From assembly GCF_005222485.1 (NCBI RefSeq), contig NZ_CP029078.1:806001-870000 (forward strand): a stretch of 64,000 bases of DNA, read 5' to 3'. Every line of letters begins with the position of its first letter. Position 1 is the first letter of the stretch. The notes beneath the pieces were generated by a model. That model made no database searches. It saw nothing but the letters and a program-made list of their open reading frames with translations, and was not told the origin of the DNA. This DNA is from Streptomyces griseoviridis (GTDB lineage: Bacteria > Actinomycetota > Actinomycetes > Streptomycetales > Streptomycetaceae). Of this stretch, positions 17,588 to 32,387 are shown piece after piece. A program made the position numbers and the translations under genes.

Positions 17588-20500
17588 AGGGCTCCGCCTT
17601 TCAGCAGCGGTTCGAGTGCGGCCGTCCAGAGTCCGGCCAGGTGCTGGATCTCCGCCTCGGTGAAGAGGCGGTCGGGCCACTGCCAGCAGAGGCTGAGTCC
17701 GCCGTCGGTGAGCACGGCGTCGACGACGAGCGGGTAGGGGACCGGCGTCCCGGGGTCGGCGCCGCTGCCCATGGCGCCGGTCTCGGGGGCGCTGGTGAAG
17801 ACGGCACTGTCCCGGCGTTCGCCCGCGGTCATCCGGCCGAGGTAGTTGAACTCGATCTGCGGCTCTGGGAGTCGGGCCAGGACGGCGGCCGTCCGGGGGT
17901 TGAGGTGGCGCAGCAGGCCGTGGCCGATGCCCTTGTCGGGGAGGGCGGCGAGCTGGTCGGCGACGCGGCGGACCTGGTCGGTCGCGGGTCCTCGGCCGGG
18001 GTCGAGGCGGACGGGGAAGACGCTGGTGAACCAGCCGAGGGTGGTGGACAGGTCGGCGCCCGGCAGGAGTCCTTCCTCCCGGCCGTGTCCTTCGAGGGCG
18101 ATGAGGACCGTGCCGTCGGTGCCGGGTCCCGGCCGGCCGAGGGCGCGCCGCCACTCGGGGACGGCGAGGGCGAGGGCGGTGAGCAGGGTCTCCTGGACGG
18201 GTCCCGCGAGGTCGGCGGTGAGGGTCGTCCAGTGTCTGCGGAGGGTCTGGCGGGTGTCGACGGCGGGGTCGAGCCGGTCGGCGCCGAGGGTCGGCTCGGG
18301 GCGGTCCGACACCCCTTGCCAGAAGGCGAGTTCGGCGGTGCGCCGGGGTTTGGTCGCCTCCGCTCGCAGCGCCTGGGCCCACTCCTTGAAGGAGGTGCCC
18401 GGCGGGGAGAGGGGGTTCTGCTCCCAGGCGGCGGCGAGGTCGGCGACCAGGACGCCCCAGGACGCGGCGTCGGTGATGAGGTGGTGCAGGACCACCAGCA
18501 GCCGTCCCTCGCGTCCCGCGCCGCAGTCGAACCACAGGAACCTGGCGAGGTCCCCGGTCGCGGGGTCCAGTTCGGCCACCAGCTCGTCGAACGCCTCGGG
18601 CACCAGGGCGCCCACGGCCGGGTGGTCGAGCCGTCCGGCGTCGACGCGGCGGACCTGGTCGGCGGCGCGCGCGGTGCCGGCGGGTGCGGCGCGCAGCCGC
18701 CAACTCCCGTCGCTGTCCTGGCCGAAGGTGGCGCGCAGCAGGTCGTGCCGGTCGATGACGGACTGGACGGTGCGGTGCAGCCCTTCGAGGTCGAGGCCCT
18801 CGGGGGTGCGCAGGAACCGCGCCTGGCTGAGCCCGCGGAAGGGGCCGCCGCGCCCGGTGAGCCAGGCGAGCATCGGGGTGAGCGGGATGTCGCCGGTCCC
18901 GGCGTCCGGGTCGGCGGTGCGGCGGGGCGCGGCGCGGCCCGCGACGGCGGCGAGCGCGGCCACCGTCGGATGTTCGAAGACGTCTCTCGGGGAGAGGGCG
19001 AGACCGGCCGCGCGGGCGCGCCCGACCAGCCGCATGGAGACGATGCTGTCGCCGCCGAGGGCGAAGAAGCTGTCGTGGACGCCGACCGTCTCCAGGCCGA
19101 GCACCTGCGCGAAGAGGGCGGCGAGCCGCTCCTCGGCGGGGCCGCGCGGTGGCTGGGCGGCGGGGCCCGCGGTGCGCGGGGGCGGCGGGAGGGCGGCGGT
19201 GTCGAGCTTGCCGTTGAGGGTGAGCGGGAAGGCGTCGACGGTGACGAACGCCGACGGCACCATGTAGTCGGGCAGGACGGCGGCGACGTCGCGGCGCAGC
19301 AGGTCGGCCGTCTCCTCGGCGTCCGGCGCGGCCGGTGCCTTCACCAGGTAGGCGACCAGCCGCCGGACGCCTGGCGTGTCCTCGCGGACGACGACGGCGG
19401 CCCGTTCGACCAGGGCGTGGTCCAGCAGGACGGTCTCGATCTCGCCGGGTTCGACGCGGTAGCCGCGGATCTTCACCTGGTCGTCGACGCGGCCGAGGCA
19501 CTCCACGAGGCCGTCCTCGGTCCAGCGGGCGATGTCGCCTGTGCGGTACATGCGGGCGCCGGGGTGCCGGGCGAACGGGTCGGCGACGAACCGGCCGGCG
19601 GTGGCGCCCGGCCTGCCGAGGTAGCCGCGGGCGAGGCCGGCGCCGGCGATGTACAGCTCGCCGTCGACGCCGGTCGGTACCGGGTTGAGGTGGCTGTCGA
19701 GGATGTAGAGGGTGGCGCCGCCGACCGGCCGGCCGATCGCGGGGCGGTCGCTGAGCGCGAGGTCGCAGTCGGCGGAGTCGACGGTGCACTCGGTGGGCCC
19801 GTACAGATTGTGCGCGCTGAGCCCCTCGGTGGCGCGCAGGGTGCGCCACAGGTCGGGCGGCACGGCCTCGCCGCCGACCCCGATGACCTTCAACTCGGCC
19901 TGCCAGTCGCCGCCTTGGGCGACGAGTTCGGCGAGCAGGGACGGCGAGAGTTCGATGAACTCGATGGCGTGCTCGGCGAGGAAGGCGCGCAGGGCGGCGG
20001 GGTCGCGGCGTACGTCGTCGGGCACCAGGTGCAGTTCGTGGCCGGCGAACATCCACAGCATCGGCTGCCAGGACGCGTCGAACGCGGTCGGCCAGGCGTG
20101 CCCGATCCGCAGCGGCCGTCCGCCGACGGCGGCGGACGCGGGGGTGTGCAGGGCCGCGTGGTGGGCGGCGAAGAGGTTGGTGATGGCGCGCTGCGGGACG
20201 AGGACCGCCTTGGGGCGTCCGGTGGAGCCGGACGTGTAGATGACGTGGGCGGGGTGCTCGGGGTGCGCGGGGGCGAGCCGGTCGGCGTCGGTGAGGTCGT
20301 GGCCGTCGGCCCGCGCGGCGCGCTCGCGGACGGCGGGGTCGTCGAGCCGTACCAGCGGGACACCGGCCAGGGTGGCGGCGCCCGGCGCGGTCTCCTCGAC
20401 GGCGAGCAGGGCCACCGGGCGGGCGTCCGCGAGCATCCCGGCGGTCCGCTCGGCGGGCCAGGCGGGGTCGAGGGGGAGGTAGGCGGCGCCCGCCTTCTGC

Positions 20501-22091
20501 ACGGCGAGCAGCGCGGTGAGGGTCTGCGGGGCGGGCGGCAGCGACAGCGCGACGATCCGCTCGGGTCCCGCGCCGAGGGCGACCAGGAGGCGGGCGAGCC
20601 GGTTGGCCCGAAAGTTCAGCTCGGCGAAGGTGAGCCGCTCCCCCGCCCCGACCACCGCGACGGCGTCCGGGGTGGCGGCGGCCTGCGCCTGGAGGATCTC
20701 GGGCAGGGTGCCGGGCCCGGCGGGCGGCTGCGGCCCGGCGCCGCGTGCGAGCAGCCGGGCCCGTTCGGCGGGGGCGAGCACGTCCAGTGCGGCGAGCGGC
20801 AGTCCCGGGTCGGCGACGACGGCGCGCAGCAGCCGCTCGAAGCGTTCGGCGAGCCGGGCCACGGCGGGGCGGTCGTAGCAGTCGGGCCGGAACTCGAGGA
20901 CGACGCCGAGCCGCCTCTCGGCGAGCACCGCGAGGGTCAGCGGGTAGTGGGTGGCGCCCGACCCCTCGACGCCGGTGATCCGCAGCCCGGCGCGGGCCTC
21001 GGCCTCGGCGACGGACGCCTCGTCGATCGGGTAGTTCTCGAAGACCAGCAGGGTGTCGAAGAGGTCGCCCGCGCCCGCCAGCCGCTGGATCTCGGTCAGC
21101 CCCAGATGCTGATGGTCCATCAGGTCGGCTTGTTCGTGCTGGAGTCGGCGCAGATAGGCGCCGGCCGGTTCGGCGGGCGGTACCGCGACGCGGACCGGCA
21201 CGGTGTTGATGAACAGACCGATCATGGCCTCGGCACCGGCGAGTTCGGCGGGCCGTCCGGCGACGGTGGCGCCGAAGACGACGTCGTCGCGGCCGGTGAG
21301 GCGGGCGAGCAGCAGCGCCCACAGCCCCTGCACGACGGTGTTCACGGTGACACCGAGGCCCCGGCCCAACTCCTGCACCCGCGCCGTGAGTTCTTCGGAG
21401 AGGCGCAGGGTGTGCAGCTCGGGTCGGACCGGCAGGAGTCCGCGGCCGGTCGGTGCGAGCAGGGTGGGCGCCACCCCGGCGAGGGCCGCGCGCCAGGCCC
21501 GTCCCGAGGCGTCCCGGTCGCGGGAGGCCAGCCAGGCGAGGAAGTCGCGGTAGGGGCGGACGGCGGGCAGCGGCCGGGCCGTGGCGGGGTCGAGCAGGCC
21601 CGCGTAGAGCTGGAGGAGTTCGCGGATCAGCAGCGGCACCGACCAGCCGTCCAGCAGGAGATGGTGGTTGGTGAGGATCAGCTGGTGCCGGTCGCCGCCC
21701 CGGTCGACGAGGGTGAGGCGCAGCAGCGGCGGGTCGGTGAGGTCGAAGCGGGCGGTGGAGTCGGCGGCGGCCAGGGCGGCCACCGTCGCGTCGTCGGCGG
21801 CCTCGGTCCGCTTCCAGGCGACGGGGACCTGCTTCAGGACCACCTGGACGGGCTCGTCGAGGTCCTCGTGGAGGAAGGCGCCGCGCAGGTTGGCGTGCCG
21901 GGCGAAGAGTTCCTCGGCCGCGGTGCGCAGCAGGCCGGGGTGGAGCGGTCCCTCGATCTCCACCAGGGTCTGCATGGTGTAGACGTCCTGGGCGCCCTCG
22001 TCGAACAGGGCGTGGAACAGCAGCCCCTGCTGGAGCGGGGAGAGCGGCAGTACGTCCTCGACCAGGGAACCGTCGTCCCCGGGCACCTCGC

Positions 22092-22095
<4 letters not shown>
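17584..22095 (-). CDS. NRPS 2: C-A-PCP-E, substrate unassigned
   Basis: 1503 aa, single module. The C domain opens LPLSPLQQGLLFHALFDE, the form usually found downstream of an epimerization domain, with HHLLLDGWS as active site. The A domain has an unusual A4 region (TAFDASWQPMLWMF). My hand-read pocket is D-A-Q-E-G-G-L-V-D-K, partly like Gln/Glu codes and with the E278/D331 pair seen in ornithine codes, but not a known match. PCP: LGGDSIVS. The E domain has HHLITDAASW, EGHGRE and GWFTSVFP, so the residue ends up D. The ATG overlaps the NRPS 1 stop (ATGA). A third bidentate iron ligand, such as hydroxyornithine, would make sense here, but that is inference from chelation needs only. Confidence 0.88.
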
Positions 22096-25252
<3,157 letters not shown>

Positions 25253-25253
<1 letters not shown>

Positions 25254-25471
25254 CACGCCCCGGTCCCGCGCATCGCCTCGGCGAGGCCGCGCGGGCGCAT
25301 GTCCGTCCAGTTCCGCTCGATGTGATCGAGGCAGGCGGCCCGGGTGTCGGGGCCGTGGACGTCGTTCCAGCCGGCCGGGACGGGCGCGAAGTCCGGCCAC
25401 AGCGAGTACTGGCCCTCGTCGTTGACCAGCACGCGGAAGACGCCGTTCTCGTCGTCGAAGGGGTTGGCCAT
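25253..25471 (-). CDS. MbtH-like NRPS chaperone
   Basis: 72 aa with the family signature: [26 protein letters not shown] near the start, then PAGW and a second Trp-containing stretch ([11 protein letters not shown]). MbtH proteins bind adenylation domains and are needed for their folding or activity. The gene starts 3 bases after the panD stop and overlaps the first NRPS gene by one base (TGATG), placing it firmly in the NRPS operon. Confidence 0.95.
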
Positions 25472-25474
25472 GGC

Positions 25475-25927
25475 TCAGTTCCTCTCCTGGTGCGGCGAAG
25501 TGGCGGGTGCGGTCCGGGTGACGGCTCCGGAGCGCTGGTCGGGCTCGCCCGGCGCGGGTTCGGCCGGGTCGGTGCCGAGGGCGACGACCCGGTTGGCCTT
25601 GTCGACGTGCACGACCCGGGGCCGGTGGGCGGCCCGTTCGTCCTCGTCGAGGGCGGCGAAGGACATGACGATGACGAGGTGTCCCGGGTGGACGAGGTGG
25701 GCGGCGGCGCCGTTGACGCCGATGACGCCGCTGCCGCGTTCGCCGGTGATGGCGTAGGTGGTGAGCCGGGCGCCGTTGTCGATGTCGACGACCTGGACCC
25801 GCTCGCCCTCGACGATGTCGGCGGCGTCCATGAGGTCCTGGTCGATGGTCAGGGACCCGACGTAGTGCAGGTCGGCCTGGGTCACGGTGGCCCGGTGGAT
25901 CTTGCCGTTGAGCAGGGTGCGCTGCAC
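25475..25927 (-). CDS. panD: aspartate 1-decarboxylase (PanD), beta-alanine supply for the siderophore
   Basis: Pyruvoyl-dependent enzyme that decarboxylates L-aspartate to beta-alanine. The chosen GTG (25927) has CAGGGGG 6 bases upstream and puts the self-cleavage pair at G24-S25 ([11 protein letters not shown]), exactly the canonical position. An upstream in-frame GTG at 25948 directly abuts the iron box with no room for a ribosome binding site. 150 aa, with about 20-25 extra residues at the C terminus compared with E. coli PanD. It is first in the operon panD-mbtH-NRPS1-2-3-4 and controlled by iron box 4. Its position next to a beta-Ala-coding A domain argues for a dedicated copy, separate from the one serving coenzyme A synthesis. 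Confidence 0.92.
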   Translation of the reverse strand: MQRTLLNGKIHRATVTQADLHYVGSLTIDQDLMDAADIVEGERVQVVDIDNGARLTTYAITGERGSGVIGVNGAAAHLVHPGHLVIVMSFAALDEDERAAHRPRVVHVDKANRVVALGTDPAEPAPGEPDQRSGAVTRTAPATSPHQERN

Positions 25928-25948
25928 GAGTACCCCCTGAGTAGACAC

Positions 25949-25967
25949 TTAGGTGAGGCTAACCTAA
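25949..25967. promoter_or_regulatory. iron box 4 in front of panD-mbtH-NRPS operon
   Basis: TTAGGTGAGGCTAACCTAA, the same 19-mer as iron box 1. It lies between the hydrolase stop (25969) and the panD start (25927), within the minus-strand gene series, so it marks an internal promoter for the NRPS operon. Confidence 0.92.
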
Positions 25968-25968
25968 G

Positions 25969-26781
25969 TCACTGCCGTGTGGTGTGGAAGAACTCCAGGA
26001 GCATCCGGTTCACTTCGTCCGGGCGTTCCAGGTAGCCGTAGTGACCGCAGTCCTCGATCTCCCGGTAGACGGCGCCCGGGATCGCCTCGGCCACCTCGCG
26101 GGACAGCCGCGGCGGCAGCGTGACGTCGTCCGCGAAACCGATCACAAGACAGGGCGAGGTGATCGCCCGGTAGGCGGCCAACCGCCCTTCCGGCGGGCGC
26201 AGTTCGAGCTGGGCCCGGATTCCGGGCCCGGTGGGCGACGGCGCGAACGTGAACAGTTCGAGCCAGTCCTGGACGCGCTGTTCGTCGTCGAGCGTGGCCG
26301 GGGAGAGGTTCTCCAGCGCCCGCACCCACGCCGCGTAGCCGGGCGGCAGCGCCACCCCGCTGTCGTACAGGGCGCGTTCGGCGGCCGAGACGGCGGCGCG
26401 CAACGGGTCGGTGCGGCCGCGGGTCGCCAGCAGGACGCCCTGGACGACCAGTTCGGGCCGCGCCAGCATCAACTCCTGCACGACGTAGGCGCCCATCGAG
26501 ACGCCGACGAACCGGCACGGGCCGAGGCCGAGACGCGCGACGAGCCCGGCGGTGTCGGCGACCAGGTCGTCGACGGTGAACCCGTCGGCGCACTCGTCGG
26601 TGGGCGGGACGCCCCGGTTGTCGAAGGTGACGACCCGGTGTCCCGCCGCCACCAGGGCCGGCACCTGGTGGAGGTGCCAGGCCCGGCCGGTGGCGCCCTG
26701 GCCCATCACCAGGACCACGGGGTCGCCGTCGCCCTGGACGTCGTAGTGCAGCCGGATGCCGTTGACGAGCGCGCTCGGCAC
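25969..26781 (-). CDS. alpha/beta-fold hydrolase of the siderophore cluster
   Basis: 270 aa. Nucleophile elbow GVSMG (Ser near residue 95), acid region FADDVTLPP and His in CGHYGYLERP make a complete Ser-Asp-His set. GTG start after GGGAGGGAGG. None of the four NRPSs has a thioesterase domain, so this is the only visible candidate for chain release or editing. The alternative is a ferri-siderophore hydrolase or simply a methyl-ester-type hydrolase; the sequence alone does not decide. It is 28 bases downstream of the exporter gene on the same strand, which suggests one transcript with the exporter and the salicylate synthase. Confidence 0.75.
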   Translation of the reverse strand: MPSALVNGIRLHYDVQGDGDPVVLVMGQGATGRAWHLHQVPALVAAGHRVVTFDNRGVPPTDECADGFTVDDLVADTAGLVARLGLGPCRFVGVSMGAYVVQELMLARPELVVQGVLLATRGRTDPLRAAVSAAERALYDSGVALPPGYAAWVRALENLSPATLDDEQRVQDWLELFTFAPSPTGPGIRAQLELRPPEGRLAAYRAITSPCLVIGFADDVTLPPRLSREVAEAIPGAVYREIEDCGHYGYLERPDEVNRMLLEFFHTTRQ

Positions 26782-26809
26782 GGGCGCCTCCCTCCCCGGG
26801 GTCGGTCGG

Positions 26810-28102
26810 TCAGTCGGCGGTCTTCGAGGGCCGCGCGGGCGCGTCGGCGTCCTGCTGCCGGTCCGAGGGCCCGTGCAGGGTGGCCCTGCGCAGTCCCGGC
26901 ACGGCGAGCGCGACCGTCGCGACCCCGGCCAGACAGACCGCGCCGCCGAGCACCACGGCACCGGCCGAGGAGCCGAGGGCGCGGGCGACCAGGCCCGCCT
27001 CCAGGTTGCCGACGGAGGGTCCGGCGGTGGCCTGGGCGAGCCAGAGGCTGCCGACCCGGCCCTGGAGCCGGTCCGGCGTGTAGTGCTGGAGCAGCGCGCG
27101 GCGCAGGATCTCCGACGCCGTGTCACCGAGCCCCGCCAGGGCGAGGAAGGCGAGGGCGAGCCAGAGGCTCGGGCTGAGGCCGAAGCAGGTGATGGCCACG
27201 CCCCAGACCGCGACCGCGCCGATCAGGGCCCGCCCGGTGTGGTGCACGCGGCCGGTCCAGCCGCTGGTCAGCGCGCCGAAGAAGGAGCCGACGGCGGGCG
27301 CGGTGTAGAGCAGCCCGACGGTGGAGGGACCGCCGCCGAAGTGTTCGGTGCCCAGTTCGGGGAAGAGGGCGTACGGCATCGCGAAGACCACCGCGCACAC
27401 GTCGATCAGCAGCAGTCCCGCGACCACCTGGTTGCCGCGCAGGAACCGCAGCCCCTCCGCCATCGCCTTCAGCGGATGCTGCCCCTCGGTGCCCGCCGCC
27501 GGGGGCATCTTGGGCAGCGGCGCGAGGAGGGCGAGCCCGACGACGTAGATGGCCGCGTCGATCGCGAAGCACCAGGCGAGTCCGGGCCCCGCCGCGATCA
27601 CCCCGGCGAGCGAGGGACCCACCATGCCGCCGAGCTGCGCGGTCAGGGTGAGCAGCGCGCCCGCGGCGGCGAGCTGGCCCGGGGCCACCAGGGTGGGGGT
27701 GGCGGCCATCATCGCCGGGCCGCCGAGCCCGCTGGTGCCGCCCGCGAGGACGGCCGCCACGAACACGAACCACTCCTTCGGGTCAGGCAGGGCCGCGTTC
27801 ACCGCGAGCCCGGTGACCACCACCGCGGTCACCGACCGGGTGACGAGCACGACCCGGCGCCGGTCGACCCGGTCGGCGAGCAGCCCGCCGGTGACCAGGC
27901 CGACCAGCAGGGACATCCCGAGCACCGCGCTCATCAGGCCGACCTGGACGGACGATCCGGTCAGTTCGTAGATCTGGAGGCTCGCCGCCACCGAGGTGAG
28001 ATGGGTGCCCAGCATGGAGATCGCCTGGGTGGCGAAGACCAGCCGGAAGTCCCTGCCCGACCTGAGCGGGGTGACATCGACGACCACTTCTCCCAGCCGC
28101 AT
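26810..28102 (-). CDS. MFS siderophore exporter, EntS-like
   Basis: 430 aa, about 12 hydrophobic segments, beginning PLRSGRDFRLVFATQAISMLGTHLTSVA, the usual start of EntS-family exporters. The loop 2-3 motif GGLLADRVDRRRV is present. Likely secretes the finished siderophore across the cytoplasmic membrane. It follows the salicylate synthase gene by 9 bases and precedes the hydrolase by 28, so it should be co-regulated from iron box 5. The substrate is inferred from context. Confidence 0.85.
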   Translation of the reverse strand: MRLGEVVVDVTPLRSGRDFRLVFATQAISMLGTHLTSVAASLQIYELTGSSVQVGLMSAVLGMSLLVGLVTGGLLADRVDRRRVVLVTRSVTAVVVTGLAVNAALPDPKEWFVFVAAVLAGGTSGLGGPAMMAATPTLVAPGQLAAAGALLTLTAQLGGMVGPSLAGVIAAGPGLAWCFAIDAAIYVVGLALLAPLPKMPPAAGTEGQHPLKAMAEGLRFLRGNQVVAGLLLIDVCAVVFAMPYALFPELGTEHFGGGPSTVGLLYTAPAVGSFFGALTSGWTGRVHHTGRALIGAVAVWGVAITCFGLSPSLWLALAFLALAGLGDTASEILRRALLQHYTPDRLQGRVGSLWLAQATAGPSVGNLEAGLVARALGSSAGAVVLGGAVCLAGVATVALAVPGLRRATLHGPSDRQQDADAPARPSKTAD

Positions 28103-28111
28103 GCCGACCCC

Positions 28112-29458
28112 CTAGGCCCGGCCGGACGGCGTGGCGGGCGGCTCCGGCTGCGCGGGGACCACGTAGGGGGCGACGCTGCGCAGTTTCTCGCAGGTCTCCT
28201 CCAGTTCCCGGGCCGGGGTGGATCCCGCGAGGATGCCGGCGCCCGCGCGCAGCCAGGCCCTGCCGTCCTCCTCGAAGACGCTGCGCAGCACCAGGGCCGC
28301 GTCCAGCGCGCCGTCGCCGTCCACCTGGAGGACGGCGCCGCTGTAGATGCCGCGGTGTCCTTCCTCCAGCCGGGTGATGCAGTCGTAGGCGGGGAGTTTG
28401 GGGATGCCGGAGGCGGTGACCGCGGGGAAGACCGCGCGCAGCACGTCCCAGGCGGTGGCGCCGTCGGCCAGCAGGCCGTGCACGCTGGAGCCCAGGTGCT
28501 GCACGCTGCCGCGCTGGCGCACGCTGAGCAGGTCGCGCACCGAGACGGTGCCCGGTCCGCAGACGGCCGCCATCTCCTCCTCGGCGAGTTTCACGGACAG
28601 CACGTGTTCGGAGATCTCCTTGGGATCGGCGAGGAGTTCGGCGCGCAGCCGCTCGTCCTCGGCGCCGCCGAAGCCGCGGGCGCGCGTTCCGGCGAGCGGC
28701 TGGGTGACGACCCGGCCGTCCGCGCTCACCTCGGCGACGGTCTCGGGGCTGAACCCGGCGACCCGTCGGCCGGCGAGGTCCAACAGGAAGGAGCGGGCGG
28801 GGGTGTTGTGGGTGCGGCCGTGAACATAGGTGGCGACGAAGTCGACGGGGAAGGGCACCGGGACGGAGCGGGAGAGGATGACCTTCTGCAGGCCGGTGCC
28901 CGACCTGATCTCCTCGACGGCGGCGGCCACCATCCCCGGGTAGCGCCCGGAGGGGTCGGCGACCTCGATCGGCCGGGGGTCGACGGGGGTGGGGGTGACG
29001 GGTTTGCCGAGCAGTTCCAGCACCGCGTCCAGGGTCTCCTGGTCGGCGCTGCGGACCTCGGCGCTCTCCTGACGGAACCTCACCTCGGTGTGCGGGACGA
29101 CGAGATGGAGCAGATCGGCGTCGCCCGCGCGGTCGGGACGGTCGGTGTAGAGGTGGGAGAACTCGAAGGCCATCCAGCCGTAGGCGCTCCAGCCCTCGGC
29201 GGGCGTCTCGGCGAGCCGCTCCCCGACCTGGCGCAGTGGGTGCGGCCCGAGCGGGTCCGCGGTCTGTTCGGCGAGCCATCTGCGCCGGATGCCGGAGCGG
29301 TCGACGACGACCTCGCCCAGCGCTCCTCCGGCGAAGCGGAAGTCGCCCTCTCGTTCGTAGACGACGTACTGGTCGAACAATCCCGACTCCGCCAGTCTCG
29401 CGGCCAACAGGAGCGGTTCTCCCGGTAGTTCCGTCTCCGCGCTCCGATAACGCAGCAA
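28112..29458 (-). CDS. salicylate synthase (MbtI/Irp9 type)
   Basis: 448 aa chorismate-binding enzyme. The sequence follows MbtI rather than plain isochorismate synthases: QKVILSRSVPVPFPVDF, RTHNTPARSFLLDL, PLAGTRARG, PKEISEHVLSV, RQRGSVQHLGS, FPAVTASGIPK, WLRAGAGI and EETCEKL all have direct MbtI counterparts. The family converts chorismate via isochorismate to salicylate plus pyruvate in one active site. The start is a TTG with GGGAGG seven bases upstream. Directly behind iron box 5 and first in the minus-strand operon with exporter and hydrolase. It supplies the aryl cap, which explains why no isochorismate lyase, EntA or working EntB is found here. A bare isochorismate synthase is the alternative, less likely. 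Confidence 0.87.
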   Translation of the reverse strand: MLRYRSAETELPGEPLLLAARLAESGLFDQYVVYEREGDFRFAGGALGEVVVDRSGIRRRWLAEQTADPLGPHPLRQVGERLAETPAEGWSAYGWMAFEFSHLYTDRPDRAGDADLLHLVVPHTEVRFRQESAEVRSADQETLDAVLELLGKPVTPTPVDPRPIEVADPSGRYPGMVAAAVEEIRSGTGLQKVILSRSVPVPFPVDFVATYVHGRTHNTPARSFLLDLAGRRVAGFSPETVAEVSADGRVVTQPLAGTRARGFGGAEDERLRAELLADPKEISEHVLSVKLAEEEMAAVCGPGTVSVRDLLSVRQRGSVQHLGSSVHGLLADGATAWDVLRAVFPAVTASGIPKLPAYDCITRLEEGHRGIYSGAVLQVDGDGALDAALVLRSVFEEDGRAWLRAGAGILAGSTPARELEETCEKLRSVAPYVVPAQPEPPATPSGRA

Positions 29459-29476
29459 CGAACAACCTCCCTGGAC

Positions 29477-29495
29477 TTAGGTTAACCTAACCTAA
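29477..29495. promoter_or_regulatory. iron box 5 upstream of salicylate synthase
   Basis: TTAGGTTAACCTAACCTAA, matching the consensus at 18 of 19 positions. It is 18 bases from the TTG start, covering the ribosome-binding approach and probably the transcription start. Confidence 0.92.
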
Positions 29496-29668
29496 TCGGG
29501 ACTGACCCTAGCTTCGAGACGGAGGCCCGTCCAGGGCCGGTCTGGATCACTTCGGGAACCGGCTCTCGCTCCGGCGCTCCGACGGACGGCCCCGCAACCG
29601 CGATCACCTGCGCGATCGTGCGCGACTTCCGGTCCGGCGGGTCCTCCGGGCTTGACCGTGATCGGAGA

Positions 29669-29687
29669 TTAGGCAAGCCTTTCCTAA
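29669..29687. promoter_or_regulatory. iron box 6 upstream of the aryl-AMP ligase
   Basis: TTAGGCAAGCCTTTCCTAA has palindromic ends and about 15 of 19 consensus positions. It lies 20 bases before the ligase ATG. With box 5 it forms a divergent regulatory region of about 250 bases. Confidence 0.82.
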
Positions 29688-29707
29688 ACAGCAGGCGGGA
29701 GTGGGGC

Positions 29708-31328
<1,621 letters not shown>

Positions 31329-31339
<11 letters not shown>

Positions 31340-32387
31340 GGTCGCCACGGCGGCTCATGACGGGGACGAGACGGACCGGGGTGCGAGCCGCCGGACCTCG
31401 ACCAGGACCCTCGCGGTGCTCGGCGCGCTGCTCCTGCTGGGCGTGGCCGTCGCGTTGAGCCTGGCCGTCGGCTCCCGTTCGCTCGCCCTGCCGACGGTGC
31501 TGCACGCCCTGCTGCACGACGACGGCTCGACGGCGGGTTCGGTGATCTGGGACGTCCGGGTGCCCCGCACCCTCGCCGGGATCGCCGCGGGCGCCGCCCT
31601 CGGCGTCGCCGGCGCCCTCATCCAGGCCCTCACCCGCAACCCGCTGGCCGACCCGGGGCTGCTCGGCGTCAACGCCGGCGCGGCCACCGGCGTCGTCCTG
31701 TCCCTGACCGTGCTGGGCGTCTCCAGCCTCTGGGCGTCGGTGTGGTTCGCGATGGCGGGCGCGGTGATCGCGGGACTCCTCGCCTACTCGCTCGCCTCCG
31801 GCGGACGCGGCGGCGCCACCCCCGAACGGCTCGCGCTGGGCGGCGCGGTGATCGCCGCCGTCTTCACCGGCGTCAGCCAGACCCTGATGCTGCTCGACGC
31901 CCAGGTCCTCGACCAACTGCGGTTCTGGAGCGTCGGATCGCTGGCCCGCGCCGACGGCGACACCCTCACCACCGTCGGCCCGTTCATCGGCGCCGGGCTG
32001 CTGCTGGCGCTCGCGCTGGTCCGCCCGCTCAACGCGCTCGCCCTCGGCGACGACGCCGCCCGCGCCCTCGGCGCCGACCTGAACCGCACCCGCGTCCTCG
32101 GGCTGCTCGCCGTCACGACGCTGTGCGGCGCGGCCACTTCGGCGGTCGGCCCGCTGGTCTTCGTCGGCCTCGCGGTGCCGCACATGGCCCGCATGATCGC
32201 CGGCGCCGACCAGCGCTGGACCCTGCCGCTCTCCCTGCTGCTCGCCCCCTCGCTGCTGCTGTTCGCCGACGTCCTCGGCCGGGTCGTGGTGCGCCCCGAC
32301 GAACTCGACGCGGGAGTGGTGACGGCGGTCGTCGGCGCCCCCGTCTTCATCGCCCTGGTCCGCCACCGCCGGGTGGTGTCCTCATGA
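31329..32387 (+). CDS. FecCD-family iron-siderophore ABC permease 1
   Basis: 352 aa, about 9-10 membrane helices. Typical FecCD features: [48 protein letters not shown], and the [22 protein letters not shown] coupling region near the C terminus. The GTG start lies within the last codons of the AMP ligase gene (11-base overlap), and its stop overlaps the next permease start (ATGA). It should form a heterodimeric channel with permease 2. Confidence 0.92.

Noticed and set aside
28112..29458. Isochorismate synthase (EntC) label
   Set aside because: Motif-by-motif likeness is to MbtI/Irp9 salicylate synthases, and the ligase and carrier context fit salicylate. EntC remains only a minor alternative.
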